From: an uncultured Lachnospiraceae bacterium
GTDB lineage: Bacteria; Bacillota; Clostridia; Lachnospirales; Lachnospiraceae
DNA length: 64,000 nucleotides
Reading direction: 5' to 3'
NCBI GenBank assembly: GCA_902760415.1
Contig: CACWGK010000002.1
Coordinates: 18,005-82,004 of the forward strand
Position numbers and translations under genes: made by a program. The notes below the pieces were generated by a model. It was given only the letters and a program-made list of their open reading frames with translations. It ran no database searches and was not told the DNA's origin. Below are positions 17,551-27,300 of this stretch, in pieces; positions within the stretch are counted from its first letter, which is position 1; each line of letters starts with the position of its first letter.

Positions 17551-19962
17551 CTATATATTCTCAGCCTCCATAAAGTATAGACGTGCCTTATAGTCCGAGA
17601 ATACTCTTGTTTTCTCATTAAAACCTGTTCCACCATAAGCAGGCATGAGCTTAACTCCCGCATTCATTATAGCACAACCAAACATCTTAAGTGAATCTGC
17701 ATCACCATCTAGTTTGTAGTACTTCGCTACTAAGTTCTGCATAGCTGACCCCGGCTTTATATGTATCGGTGATACTGTATTTACCAGGTCGCCAAACTCT
17801 TTAATATTTACCTTAATCTCTCTATTATAGAAATGATAATATGTATCATCATCTAGTCCTGTTGCCCTAAAATACTGATACGGCATATTCGGAACAGCCT
17901 CTCTCTGAAGAATCATTCCTACAGCTTTCTTCTTATCTGGTGAAACAACTGTCCACTCGGTTATATTATCATCTGTATAGAAAGTTCTTCCCCTATATAG
18001 CTGGCCATATTGGAACACCTTTCGAAAGCTCTTATACTGCTGAATCTCTTCCCTTATAGCATCCAGTTCTTCTTTACTCATATCAGTGAGATTACATTCA
18101 TATCCCAGACTTCCAAATGAAGCAACAGCAAATCTTGTCTCAAGAGGTGTAACACGAAGTGTCTGATGATTAGGAACTCCAGACACATGCGCGCCCCAGC
18201 AGCACTGAGGATATCCGTAGCTATAACCTGTCTGAATACTTGCTCTTACGATAGCATCTGTATCGTCACTGCCCCAAATCTGCGGGAAGTAACTAAGTAT
18301 TCCAAGATCAAACCTGTTACCGCCTGATGCACACCCTTCAAAAAGTATATGAGGAAATCTTTCAGTGAGAATCTTCATACAACGATATAATCCCAGAACA
18401 TATCTATGAAGAACTTCTCCTTGTCGGTTCTTAGTTAGTAGCTGATCACTACTATCATTTGCAAGATAAGCTGAATACACATCCGTAATCGTACGGTTCA
18501 TATCCCACTTAACATACTCAATATTTGCCGACTCAAAAACCTTCGTCATAGAGTCTATGATATATTCCTGAACTTCAGGTCGTGATAAATCCAGGATCCT
18601 CTGATTTCGGCCTTCACTGTGAGGTCTATCAGGTATCTGTATAGCCCACTCCGGATGAGCCCTATAGAGATTAGAATCTACATTTACCATCTCAGGCTCA
18701 ACCCATATTCCAAATGACATTCCAAGCCTATTCACCTTATCACATAGACCTTTTATACCACCCGGGAGTTTCTTCCTATTCGCTGTCCAGTCTCCAAGAG
18801 AACGTGTGTCATCACTTCTCTCACCAAACCAGCCATCATCCATTACGAAGAGCTCTATACCAACATCACGCCCTGCTTTTGCAAGCTTAAGAAGTTTCTT
18901 CTCATTTATATCAAAGTACGCAGCTTCCCAGCTATTAAGAAGAATCGGTCTCTCCTTCTTCGCCCACTCTCCTCTTAATACATGGTTACGAATGAAGTTA
19001 TGTAAACTAATACTCATTCCATTAAAACCATTATTGGAAAATGTCATAACCGCCTCTGGAGTCTCAAAGTTCTCCCCTGGATCTAAAATCCATCCAAAGC
19101 CTCTAGGATTTATTCCCCATAGGATTCTTGTCTTTCCGAACTCATTTACTTCAGCAATCTCGGCATGATTGCCGCTATATATAAGATTGAAGCCATATAC
19201 CGCTCCACTATCTTCTGTGGTTGATGGCATAGATATCATAAAGAACGGATTCGCACTACTCGAACTCGTTCCAGTATAGCTGGAATTAATATGTTTTCCT
19301 GCCACCAGCGTCGTGTCCTTACGTGACATTTCTCTAGCCCACGCCCCGTTAAAGGTTGACATAATATATCCTGTTCCCTGCATATCTATCTGGGCAGACA
19401 TCATTTGTCTTATAGTAACTGGAGTCTCACTAAAGTTCTGCAGTCTGGCCGTCCTAGTTATAACATCCGTATCTTCGAATACATAGTAATCGAGGTATAG
19501 TCTGAGGGCATTATACTTATCGTACAGAACTATCTGAAGGTGATTACCTGTCGATTCCTCCAAATCACTCTTCTGTTTATTCGCATCAAGTCCATACGCA
19601 GATGGCATACAGTCAAGTTCCTGCTTCTCAGAATCGATAACATATGACTCGAATATAAAGTCAGAAGTCCTGCTTCCATCTGAATGCTCGATAACCAGAA
19701 AAGCCTCGCGGTTATCTCCCTTTCCTTCAAATGATGCTTCAAGACATACATTATTCAGAGTAAGCGCAGGATAATCAGGGCTATAAGCATTATTGTTGCC
19801 CACTATAAACTCCTGTCTCTCTATCAGACCATCCAGACTATCTACGACTCTAATCTTTTTGCCGTAGTATAGATGTTCCAAGTGGCCTGAATCCATAACT
19901 CTAAGCACATATGACGTCTTATCAGTATTCAGTACAAAGTAGCTTCTGCCATCTACTATCAT
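17551..19962 (-). CDS. GH36 alpha-galactosidase
   Basis: An 803-residue enzyme hydrolysing terminal alpha-1,6-galactose from raffinose-family oligosaccharides or melibiose. An N-terminal beta-supersandwich is followed by the GH36 barrel. The nucleophile motif YVKWDMNR lies near residue 485 and the acid/base motif GSDDTD near residue 565, both intact; FVMDDGWFGER and FEGCASGGNRFD are further family hallmarks. The length is close to the usual ~730-800. There is no signal peptide, so it acts on imported sugar. It sits 34 bases after the MelB-type symporter and before the sugar-sensing GGDEF gene. Confidence 0.95.
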   Translation of the reverse strand: MIVDGRSYFVLNTDKTSYVLRVMDSGHLEHLYYGKKIRVVDSLDGLIERQEFIVGNNNAYSPDYPALTLNNVCLEASFEGKGDNREAFLVIEHSDGSRTSDFIFESYVIDSEKQELDCMPSAYGLDANKQKSDLEESTGNHLQIVLYDKYNALRLYLDYYVFEDTDVITRTARLQNFSETPVTIRQMMSAQIDMQGTGYIMSTFNGAWAREMSRKDTTLVAGKHINSSYTGTSSSSANPFFMISMPSTTEDSGAVYGFNLIYSGNHAEIAEVNEFGKTRILWGINPRGFGWILDPGENFETPEAVMTFSNNGFNGMSISLHNFIRNHVLRGEWAKKERPILLNSWEAAYFDINEKKLLKLAKAGRDVGIELFVMDDGWFGERSDDTRSLGDWTANRKKLPGGIKGLCDKVNRLGMSFGIWVEPEMVNVDSNLYRAHPEWAIQIPDRPHSEGRNQRILDLSRPEVQEYIIDSMTKVFESANIEYVKWDMNRTITDVYSAYLANDSSDQLLTKNRQGEVLHRYVLGLYRCMKILTERFPHILFEGCASGGNRFDLGILSYFPQIWGSDDTDAIVRASIQTGYSYGYPQCCWGAHVSGVPNHQTLRVTPLETRFAVASFGSLGYECNLTDMSKEELDAIREEIQQYKSFRKVFQYGQLYRGRTFYTDDNITEWTVVSPDKKKAVGMILQREAVPNMPYQYFRATGLDDDTYYHFYNREIKVNIKEFGDLVNTVSPIHIKPGSAMQNLVAKYYKLDGDADSLKMFGCAIMNAGVKLMPAYGGTGFNEKTRVFSDYKARLYFMEAENI

Positions 19963-19996
19963 AAGCTATTCCTCTAACAGACTTTTAGTATAGTAT

Positions 19997-21415
19997 CTAT
20001 CCTCGAGCCTTTAACTCATCTGTAATCTCATTCATCTTCTCTTCAGTAAGAATAAACTTCTTCTTAAATATTACAATTGCTATAAAAAGACCAATAATTG
20101 GAATTATCGTCATAGTCATTCGAAGTCCCAGCTTTGAACTTGTAGCAACATTCTTAGCGAAGTCAAAGGCCTGCTCTGCCTCATCACTCGACTCTGCCTT
20201 CAGGTTATTAAGTGAAAGACAGATAGCTGCGATAAGAGCTGCAATACCTGATGCAAGCTTTACAACAAAGGTCTGCATCGAGAATATTACTGATTCATCT
20301 CTTCGATGATTCTTTAGATCACCATAGTCAACCGTATTTGCAAGGAATACCGTTGTTAGAACCTGAAGCACTCCATTTGCAGCAAATATAAAGAATCCTG
20401 GTATGAAGAGTATAAATACATTTGACATATTGATAAATGCTATGGCAAAGAGAACTCCGTATCCGATAATCGCGCTGGCGAGGCAGATATAGAATATCTT
20501 TACGTTGCTTGCGAATCTTCTAAGCAGCGGATAGAAAACCATCATAGATATAATCTGTATGGCACCACCGAACATATTGAATGTTGTGAAGCTGCTCTTC
20601 CAAGCTTCTCCGCCAAAATCATATTTAAAGAAATATATTACTAGATTCGAGGTAATATATATCGATGTATTGATAAGAACTATTGCGATTACTATGGTCA
20701 TAGCCTGATCGTTGGTGATAAGCGCTTTAAACATCTGACCAACTGAAGGTGAATCCATATCAACCGTAGCCTGTTCCTTTATATTTATGCAGGTTATCGT
20801 GATAAATATGACAAAAAGTACTGCAACTATAAGTGCAAACCACTTGAAACCTGCTATCTCCACCTGCTTTGCTGTGGCATCTGCACCAGCTATCGCTTTA
20901 CCGATAGCATTTACTATCATAACAGTAAAGATAGTAACAAGTGCCGATCCAACGCCTGCGCAGGAACGAGCCAGTGTCGTAAGTCCCTCACGTTCCTTTC
21001 CGGACTTCGTAAATGCTGGAATCATTGACCAGTACGGAATATCCATCATGGTATAGGTCACTCCCCAGAGGATATACGTAACTGCCGCATAAGCAACCAG
21101 TCCCTTAGCATCGAGGCTTGGTGGACAAGCAAACATAAGGAACAGAATCACTGCATTTGTGATAGTTCCTATCATTAACCAAGGGCGGAACTTGCCCCAC
21201 TTCGTCTTCGTCTTTGCAACAATAATTCCCATAATAGGATCATTAAATGCATCAAATACCCTCGCAATCATAAGTATGACGCCCATAGCGATTGCATTTA
21301 CCCCTAATACATCCTGGAAGTAATACAATACGTAGCTAGCTGAGAGCATGTAAACCATGTCTTTGCCTATAGCACCAAGGCCATAGGACACCTTCTCCTT
21401 TAATCGTAGCTCCAT
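19997..21415 (-). CDS. GPH-family (MelB-like) sugar:cation symporter
   Basis: A 472-residue transporter with twelve hydrophobic segments. The N-terminal SYGLGAIGKDMVY and the RVFDAFNDPIMG motif carry the two Asp residues that bind the coupling cation in MelB. MFS-like loop GKFRPWL is also present. It would import melibiose, raffinose or lactose-type galactosides with Na+ or H+. It lies between the beta- and alpha-galactosidase genes. The upstream spacer holds an inverted pair of palindromic repeats. Confidence 0.93.
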   Translation of the reverse strand: MELRLKEKVSYGLGAIGKDMVYMLSASYVLYYFQDVLGVNAIAMGVILMIARVFDAFNDPIMGIIVAKTKTKWGKFRPWLMIGTITNAVILFLMFACPPSLDAKGLVAYAAVTYILWGVTYTMMDIPYWSMIPAFTKSGKEREGLTTLARSCAGVGSALVTIFTVMIVNAIGKAIAGADATAKQVEIAGFKWFALIVAVLFVIFITITCINIKEQATVDMDSPSVGQMFKALITNDQAMTIVIAIVLINTSIYITSNLVIYFFKYDFGGEAWKSSFTTFNMFGGAIQIISMMVFYPLLRRFASNVKIFYICLASAIIGYGVLFAIAFINMSNVFILFIPGFFIFAANGVLQVLTTVFLANTVDYGDLKNHRRDESVIFSMQTFVVKLASGIAALIAAICLSLNNLKAESSDEAEQAFDFAKNVATSSKLGLRMTMTIIPIIGLFIAIVIFKKKFILTEEKMNEITDELKARG

Positions 21416-21444
21416 ATAATTCTCCTTATTCTCCCCCTGGAAAA

Positions 21445-21522
21445 TGAGTCACTTTGCACGTCCGACGTAACTGCTGACTCATTTTTGAGTCACCAGTTAC
21501 GTCGGACGTGCAAGGTGACTCA
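21445..21522. repeat. Inverted pair of GAGTCAC-type palindromic repeats
   Basis: Two copies of the element lie head to head between the beta-galactosidase stop and the symporter start. The left copy begins TGAGTCAC at 21445 and the right ends GTGACTCA at 21522. Each contains the core ACGTCCGACGT (or its complement) and GTAACT. The whole stretch can fold into one hairpin with arms of about 28 bases. Related copies lie at 48351, 55412 and 59427. Confidence 0.9.
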
Positions 21523-21530
21523 TTATTATG

Positions 21531-24038
21531 TTAACTAATTGTGAAGTCGATAGTAGTTGATTCTCCGTACTGTGGTGTGATAATCAGCTTTGCTTCACCG
21601 GTCTTTCCGATCGTCTTTACATAGGTCCCCCCCATTCCTCCTTGTAAGGACAATATACTTGGTCCAATTATCTCTATTGGTCCAACTGTTGATAGACATA
21701 TTGGATCATTGGCAAATGGAAGTACATTTCCATATTCATCCTTATCTAGAATACGAACAGCTGCAACATCATAGGATGTATCTTCTCTAAGATCAGTATG
21801 ATCTACTCTTACAGAAAGCTTCCTGCTTGTCATCGGAGCTATGGTAAGTTCCTTCACTATCTCGCCGTCCTTATAAGCTTCAAACTTATAAGTTGTCGAC
21901 TCACTTCCCCAATCTCCGACATACTTGTTGAAGTATGCTACTGCATCTGTAAGTGACATACGGTACTTCACACTTACGTATCCTGCCTTAGCCATCATTT
22001 TCTTGGACATACCGTAGAGTCCAACCCGGGCAACCTCATTTAGAAGAACCTTTAAATCCTCTGCCTGCTTTGCCGACATGCCTGGCTCACCTTCCAATAT
22101 GGCATCTCCTATATAATCATCAACCTTAATCGGTCCATGCAGAAGATTCTTATAAGATGAATCTGCCTGAGTATACTCCTTAATGAATCTTCCGTTCTTA
22201 TACATTTTTACACTATCAGCATTTGTGAGAATATAGACCTCGCCGCGATTGCTGCCAGGATGCTCTCCTATATCCATTGTGGAACTCACCTCAAGAACAG
22301 GCGTCTCCTCATGCTGAATGCTATATACATAAGACGCAAGCTTCGGATTTCGGAACATATCCATAACTCCGTGATAACAGATTCTGTCACCGCTTCCAAA
22401 ATCCTTATGTGTATTATAATCAAACAAACACCAGCCAAATGAACCAGCTATATCCGATTGATTTGCAACCTCATCTATAACATTTGCATGACGAAGCATA
22501 TGCTCCATACGATGTTCTTCCCAGTCAAAAGATTTTGTCGGATACATATGTCCGTTATATTCAGATACAAGATAAGGCTTATCTACATTTGACGTAACGT
22601 CAGCCTTCTTATCAACACCCCTATTATCGCCAGTATGTGAGAAGTCATTATAGGTATATACATCCTCTAGCATGCTGCCTTTCTTATAACAACGAACACC
22701 GCCTGTCTGACGACTTGGGTCAAGCTCTCTGCAGAGCTCATTTGTTCTGGTATAGAACTCGTCATCATCAACAGACTCATTTATACGAACACCCCAAAGA
22801 ACGATAGATGGATGATTTCTGTACTGAGTTACCATTTCTCTTAGATTGATCACTGCCTGGTCCTTCCATGCAGCATCACCTATATGCTGCCAACCTGGGA
22901 ACTCTGTAAAAACTAGAAGTCCCAGTTCATCACACATATCTATAAAATACTGTGACTGAGGATAATGAGATGTTCGAACTGCATTTAGTCCTAGTTCAAA
23001 CTTCATTATCTTTGCATCATTTTCCTGCATGGAGCGTGGCATAGCGTATCCAACATATGGATAACTCTGATGACGATTAAGACCTCTTATCTTAACCTTT
23101 CTACCATTCAGGAAAAATCCACTTACCTTAAACTGAGCTCTTCTAAATCCAATCTTTACAATCTTCTCATCTAGAACTGTTACTTCCTTCCCAGCTGCCT
23201 TCTCAGCACTGTCCGGAAGCTTAATAAGTTCCGTCTTAACCTCATATCTTACGGGATAATTAATATCCCACAGTGCTACATCGCCAGTTCTCGCAGGAAG
23301 ATCATAGATTATAGATTCATCATTTCCCAGTTCCTGCATTAATATCTCTCTATACGGAGCATTGTCAGAAGAAAACTCTTCTATGTTATGTAAACTACAT
23401 TTGCATGGACGTATAAACTGTCTAATGGCTAGTCCCGCCGAAGAACCACTGATTTTAATCTGCGAGGTTATCTGAGATGCCCTGACTCTCTCGAGCCCAT
23501 TCGCCTCATACTTTTCAGCCAGCTTGGTTGTGATAAATACGTCCTCTATATGTTGCTTTTCCTTAACCTCAATATAGACATCACGGTAGATTCCACCATA
23601 GGTCATATAGTCTATAACGAAGCCAAATGGAGGTACATTGAGGCTCTCTCTCGAATCGCAGCGAACAGTTATAACATTTTCCTCACCAAACTTAAGGTTA
23701 GGCGCAATATCAGCCGAAAATGCTGTATATCCCGATGCATGTTCAAGGACAAGAATCCCATTCACATATACCGACGCCATATGTGCAACACCTTCAAAGG
23801 TGAGTATTACAGCCTTACCCTCCCACTCCTTCGGAGCATTTAGGATACGCCTATAACCACTCACCATCTGATAATCCTTTTCATCAAAATAATGATATGG
23901 CAGCTCCTTTACCGTATGCGGCAAACGAACTAAAGCCATATCATTATCAGAAAAATCCGCCTTAAGCATTTCCTCAGAAAAATCTGGGGAAAACTTCCAG
24001 TCATCATTAATATAAAGTCTTTCTCCCATTAGTAACAC
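21531..24038 (-). CDS. GH2 beta-galactosidase/beta-glucuronidase-type enzyme
   Basis: An 835-residue enzyme with the GH2 order: sugar-binding jelly roll (about 1-170), Ig-like domain, TIM barrel from about 300 (RGLNRHQSYPYVGYAMP), and C-terminal beta domains. The acid/base Glu lies in GVRINES near residue 418 and the nucleophile in LVSEYNGH near 490. The Arg/His/Asn residues of the barrel start are also intact. There is no signal peptide, so it acts inside the cell. The start is a GTG at 24038 with GAGGAGG five bases upstream; the alternative ATG three codons later is too far from it. It is the first gene of the galactoside operon. Beta-galactosidase is the likeliest activity from context; glucuronidase or other GH2 activities cannot be excluded. 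Confidence 0.9.
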   Translation of the reverse strand: MLLMGERLYINDDWKFSPDFSEEMLKADFSDNDMALVRLPHTVKELPYHYFDEKDYQMVSGYRRILNAPKEWEGKAVILTFEGVAHMASVYVNGILVLEHASGYTAFSADIAPNLKFGEENVITVRCDSRESLNVPPFGFVIDYMTYGGIYRDVYIEVKEKQHIEDVFITTKLAEKYEANGLERVRASQITSQIKISGSSAGLAIRQFIRPCKCSLHNIEEFSSDNAPYREILMQELGNDESIIYDLPARTGDVALWDINYPVRYEVKTELIKLPDSAEKAAGKEVTVLDEKIVKIGFRRAQFKVSGFFLNGRKVKIRGLNRHQSYPYVGYAMPRSMQENDAKIMKFELGLNAVRTSHYPQSQYFIDMCDELGLLVFTEFPGWQHIGDAAWKDQAVINLREMVTQYRNHPSIVLWGVRINESVDDDEFYTRTNELCRELDPSRQTGGVRCYKKGSMLEDVYTYNDFSHTGDNRGVDKKADVTSNVDKPYLVSEYNGHMYPTKSFDWEEHRMEHMLRHANVIDEVANQSDIAGSFGWCLFDYNTHKDFGSGDRICYHGVMDMFRNPKLASYVYSIQHEETPVLEVSSTMDIGEHPGSNRGEVYILTNADSVKMYKNGRFIKEYTQADSSYKNLLHGPIKVDDYIGDAILEGEPGMSAKQAEDLKVLLNEVARVGLYGMSKKMMAKAGYVSVKYRMSLTDAVAYFNKYVGDWGSESTTYKFEAYKDGEIVKELTIAPMTSRKLSVRVDHTDLREDTSYDVAAVRILDKDEYGNVLPFANDPICLSTVGPIEIIGPSILSLQGGMGGTYVKTIGKTGEAKLIITPQYGESTTIDFTIS

Positions 24039-24119
24039 ACGAACCTCCTCGACTTATTTTTACGCTTATATTCTATAAATCTTACCCCCGAATATTAATT
24101 AACCTTACATAGTAAATAT

Positions 24120-24147
24120 AACATATATTAATCCATCTTGTCATCAA
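24120..24147 (-). promoter_or_regulatory. Putative promoter of the galactoside operon
   Basis: On the minus strand TTGATG (24142-24147) is followed after 16 bases by TATGTT (24120-24125), about 80 bases upstream of the GH2 start codon. It lies immediately after the stop of the small zinc-ribbon gene. The match is moderate and found by eye. Confidence 0.45.
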
Positions 24148-24149
24148 AA

Positions 24150-24296
24150 CTATCTCTTGTCCTTTATTTTTGACTCCTTGCCACAGTTAAGGCAAAGATA
24201 AACCTTTATTCCCATCTTGCCAGCAATACCACCAGCTTCCTTTACAGGCTCGATTCTTGTAGAACCACATTTAGGACATTTAATCATAGCTGCCAT
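24150..24296 (-). CDS. Small zinc-ribbon protein (48 residues)
   Basis: A 48-residue protein with a perfect AGGAGG ribosome site 7 bases before its ATG. It has two CxxC knuckles: CPKC at residues 7-10 and CLNC at 35-38, spaced as in a zinc ribbon, with a basic C-terminus (KESKIKDKR). It lies 12 bases after the stop of the large c-di-GMP protein and is probably translated from the same transcript. Such ribbons bind nucleic acid or protein partners; no function can be assigned. The strong ribosome site and paired Cys motifs make it a convincing gene despite its size. Confidence 0.85.
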   Translation of the reverse strand: MAAMIKCPKCGSTRIEPVKEAGGIAGKMGIKVYLCLNCGKESKIKDKR

Positions 24297-24308
24297 ACTT
24301 ATACCTCC

Positions 24309-27300
24309 TTACTTTCCATAAACACCTTTAATCAACCTGTCTTCAAACTCTTCCTTAGGAAGAGGTCTGTCATAGTAGAAACCCTGAGCATATATGCAGT
24401 TGTTTTCACGAAGAATAGCAAGCTGTTTTTCTGTTTCGACACCTTCTACTATACACTCAATTCCCATCTCAGTGGTCATCTGAATTACATGTTTAAACAT
24501 TATCTTGGATACGTCATCCATTTCCTCATCGCCCTCCGGCAGGAAACTCTTATCTACCTTGATAACATTCCAAGGTAACTCTCTGATAAGATTCAGAGAG
24601 GAATAACCTACTCCAAAATCATCTACTGAAGTAAAGATTCCAACATTCTGAAGTCCTGTAACTACTCTCTTAAGTTCACCAAATCCTACCTCAGCATTTG
24701 TCTCCGTAAGCTCAATCTCGATACAGCTATGTGGAACATTATGCTTATCAATAATCTTAAGCAGATTATCCACTAAACTCGGATTTGATAAATGTTTTCG
24801 AGAAAGATTTACTGATACTCTAATGCTCTTTCTTCCTTCATCGATCCATCTATTTATATCTTTACATGCATGGTCTAGCATATAGAAATCTAGCTTACAT
24901 ATATCATTCGTCTCCTCTAGCACTGGTATAAAAGCACCAGGACTTATCATCTCATCATTATGGAACCATCGACAAAGCGCCTCCGCTCCAATAAGCTCAC
25001 CAGTTCTTATATCCACCTTAGGCTGATAATATACTCTGAACTCTTCATTTCTAAGTGCTTCTGGGAATAACTGCTGAACCTTCATCGCACTCTCTCTATC
25101 TTCTATGAGCTTACCAGTATAGAATACTATGCTATCTTTTCCACCAGTTTGAGCAGCGTGGTAAGCTATATTAACCTTTTCCATAATATCGCCTACCAAT
25201 TTTACTTCTCCATCATATGGAATCTTATATACTCCAACAGTAGTTGATATACTAACTACCTTATTAGACTTCTCATCATATTCTACTTTAGTCTCAGTTA
25301 GATAAGAAAGAATCTGACTTATCTGACCCTTTGCACATATACCAGCAAAGTTATCACCACCTAGTCTGCAAAGACCACCTTTATCGCCTATTATTCTCTC
25401 TAGTTGCTGGAAATGACGTGACATCACTATATCACCCACCTCTTTGCCATGTTCATTATTAACCAAAGAGAAATGTTTCAGATTATATCTAAATGCTACT
25501 TTATCGAACATATACTCTTTATTCTGAGCAAAGTAACGTTGTATATATCTCATATTCTTGAAGCCGTCTGCATCATAATAAGTCAGCTCCTCTACCCTGT
25601 CTCTTAGTCGGTTTCTAACTATATAGTTAAGAGTTGAGCGCATAACAAGCGTAACACGTTCCTTTTCTCTATCACTAAGAGGTTTTTCATTCGGAGATAT
25701 ATATGCCTTCATGGTTGCTATAGTACCCACCTTATTCTCCGTACGTAAGGATATAATCTCCTCACCCTCTATACCAGTATCATAGCAACATAGTGTCTCT
25801 CCACTATTCTGTTGTTCTTCCAGTGCTGACTTATAGACTCTAGTTATAGCCATAGATAAACGATGCATTGCCGATATCTCTATAAGAAGCTTCTCAATTC
25901 TTGGAATATCTGGCCTTTCCATATGTGACATCGTATCAATCAATTGCTCAAACAAGGTATAAAATCTAGCATCATTTTCATATTCCTTAAGCCTAAGTAT
26001 AGTATCTCTTTCTTCACCGTCATGATATAACAGCTTATTATGCTTCATAGCATTATCAGCTCTCTCATATACATCCTGAACCATATGATCGAGCAACGAA
26101 TTATAATCAGACACTCCATAGGCAACAGTAGGAAGATTCTTCTCTCTATTAGACTCTTGAAGTTCATCAAAGAATCTAATCATCTCTTCCCTTCTACTAT
26201 ACGTATCACCTTCAAAAAGTACTAAGAACTTATCTCCACCTGTTCTATATACCTTACATCCTTTAAAGGATTCGGATAGAATACGGCTCACTCTCTGAAC
26301 CAGAGCATCGCCAGCCTCTTTTCCTTCTGTATCATTGACAATCTTTAATCCATTTATATCAGCAACAAGAATAGAAAATGATATCTTTTCCTTATTAGCT
26401 ATAGCATCATCCATTATCATTTCTTTCTGAGCAAATCCACGCCTATTTTTAAGTCCTGTAAGCGTATCGTAATTACCCATATCTAAAGCACCATCAAGTG
26501 CATCTTCAAACTGAAGTTCTCTTCTTCTTGTGGAATCTATATTTGCAACCGCTATAACTATATGATCATTATCCTCCTTTGGACGCACAGCAAAGAGCGT
26601 AACATACTGTGGGCGCCCATCAAGAAGCAGACGATAATTTATTATAAACTTTCCAGTCTGATTAAGTGTTTCTAGGAAGAAATCCTTCTGCATAGCAACA
26701 GCCATCATAGGATAATCATCAGCAAAGACTTGAGTTCTAAGATTCTTTTGAGTCTCCTCAAAGAAGTCTCTACCCTTTGTATCTATCTTAAGTCTGGAAT
26801 ATCTCTCACTTGATCTATATTCCATATATGCATTAGTCTTTGTATTAACCTGATATATTACTTCATACTGTTCAGCAATAGCTATAGCAACTTCATCAAA
26901 TATCAGACTCTCCTCTTTAATTGCTTCTTCTCTTTTTATCTGAGCATCTATATTTGTTAGACCAATAACCAGATGATTCTCATCATTTTTCGGTCTTACA
27001 ACAAGAATCGATACATACTTATACTCCTCGCCATAGAGCATACGTCCTGTGAAGGTAAGCGTTCCCTCCTTGGCAAGAATACTAAGTAAATGATTCTTCT
27101 CTAATATAGTAAGTGCTCTCTCTACATCATCCTTATGAATAAAGTTCTTTATTCCACCTGCTATATCACTAAAGAAGTCATCTCCAGTCTTACTTGTTCC
27201 AAGCTGAGCATATATGTCATTAGCTCTATACTGAGTATAATTATTTGTATCAATATCAATATAGTAGATAACCTCATAACGACTCGCAAGAGATCCAGCT

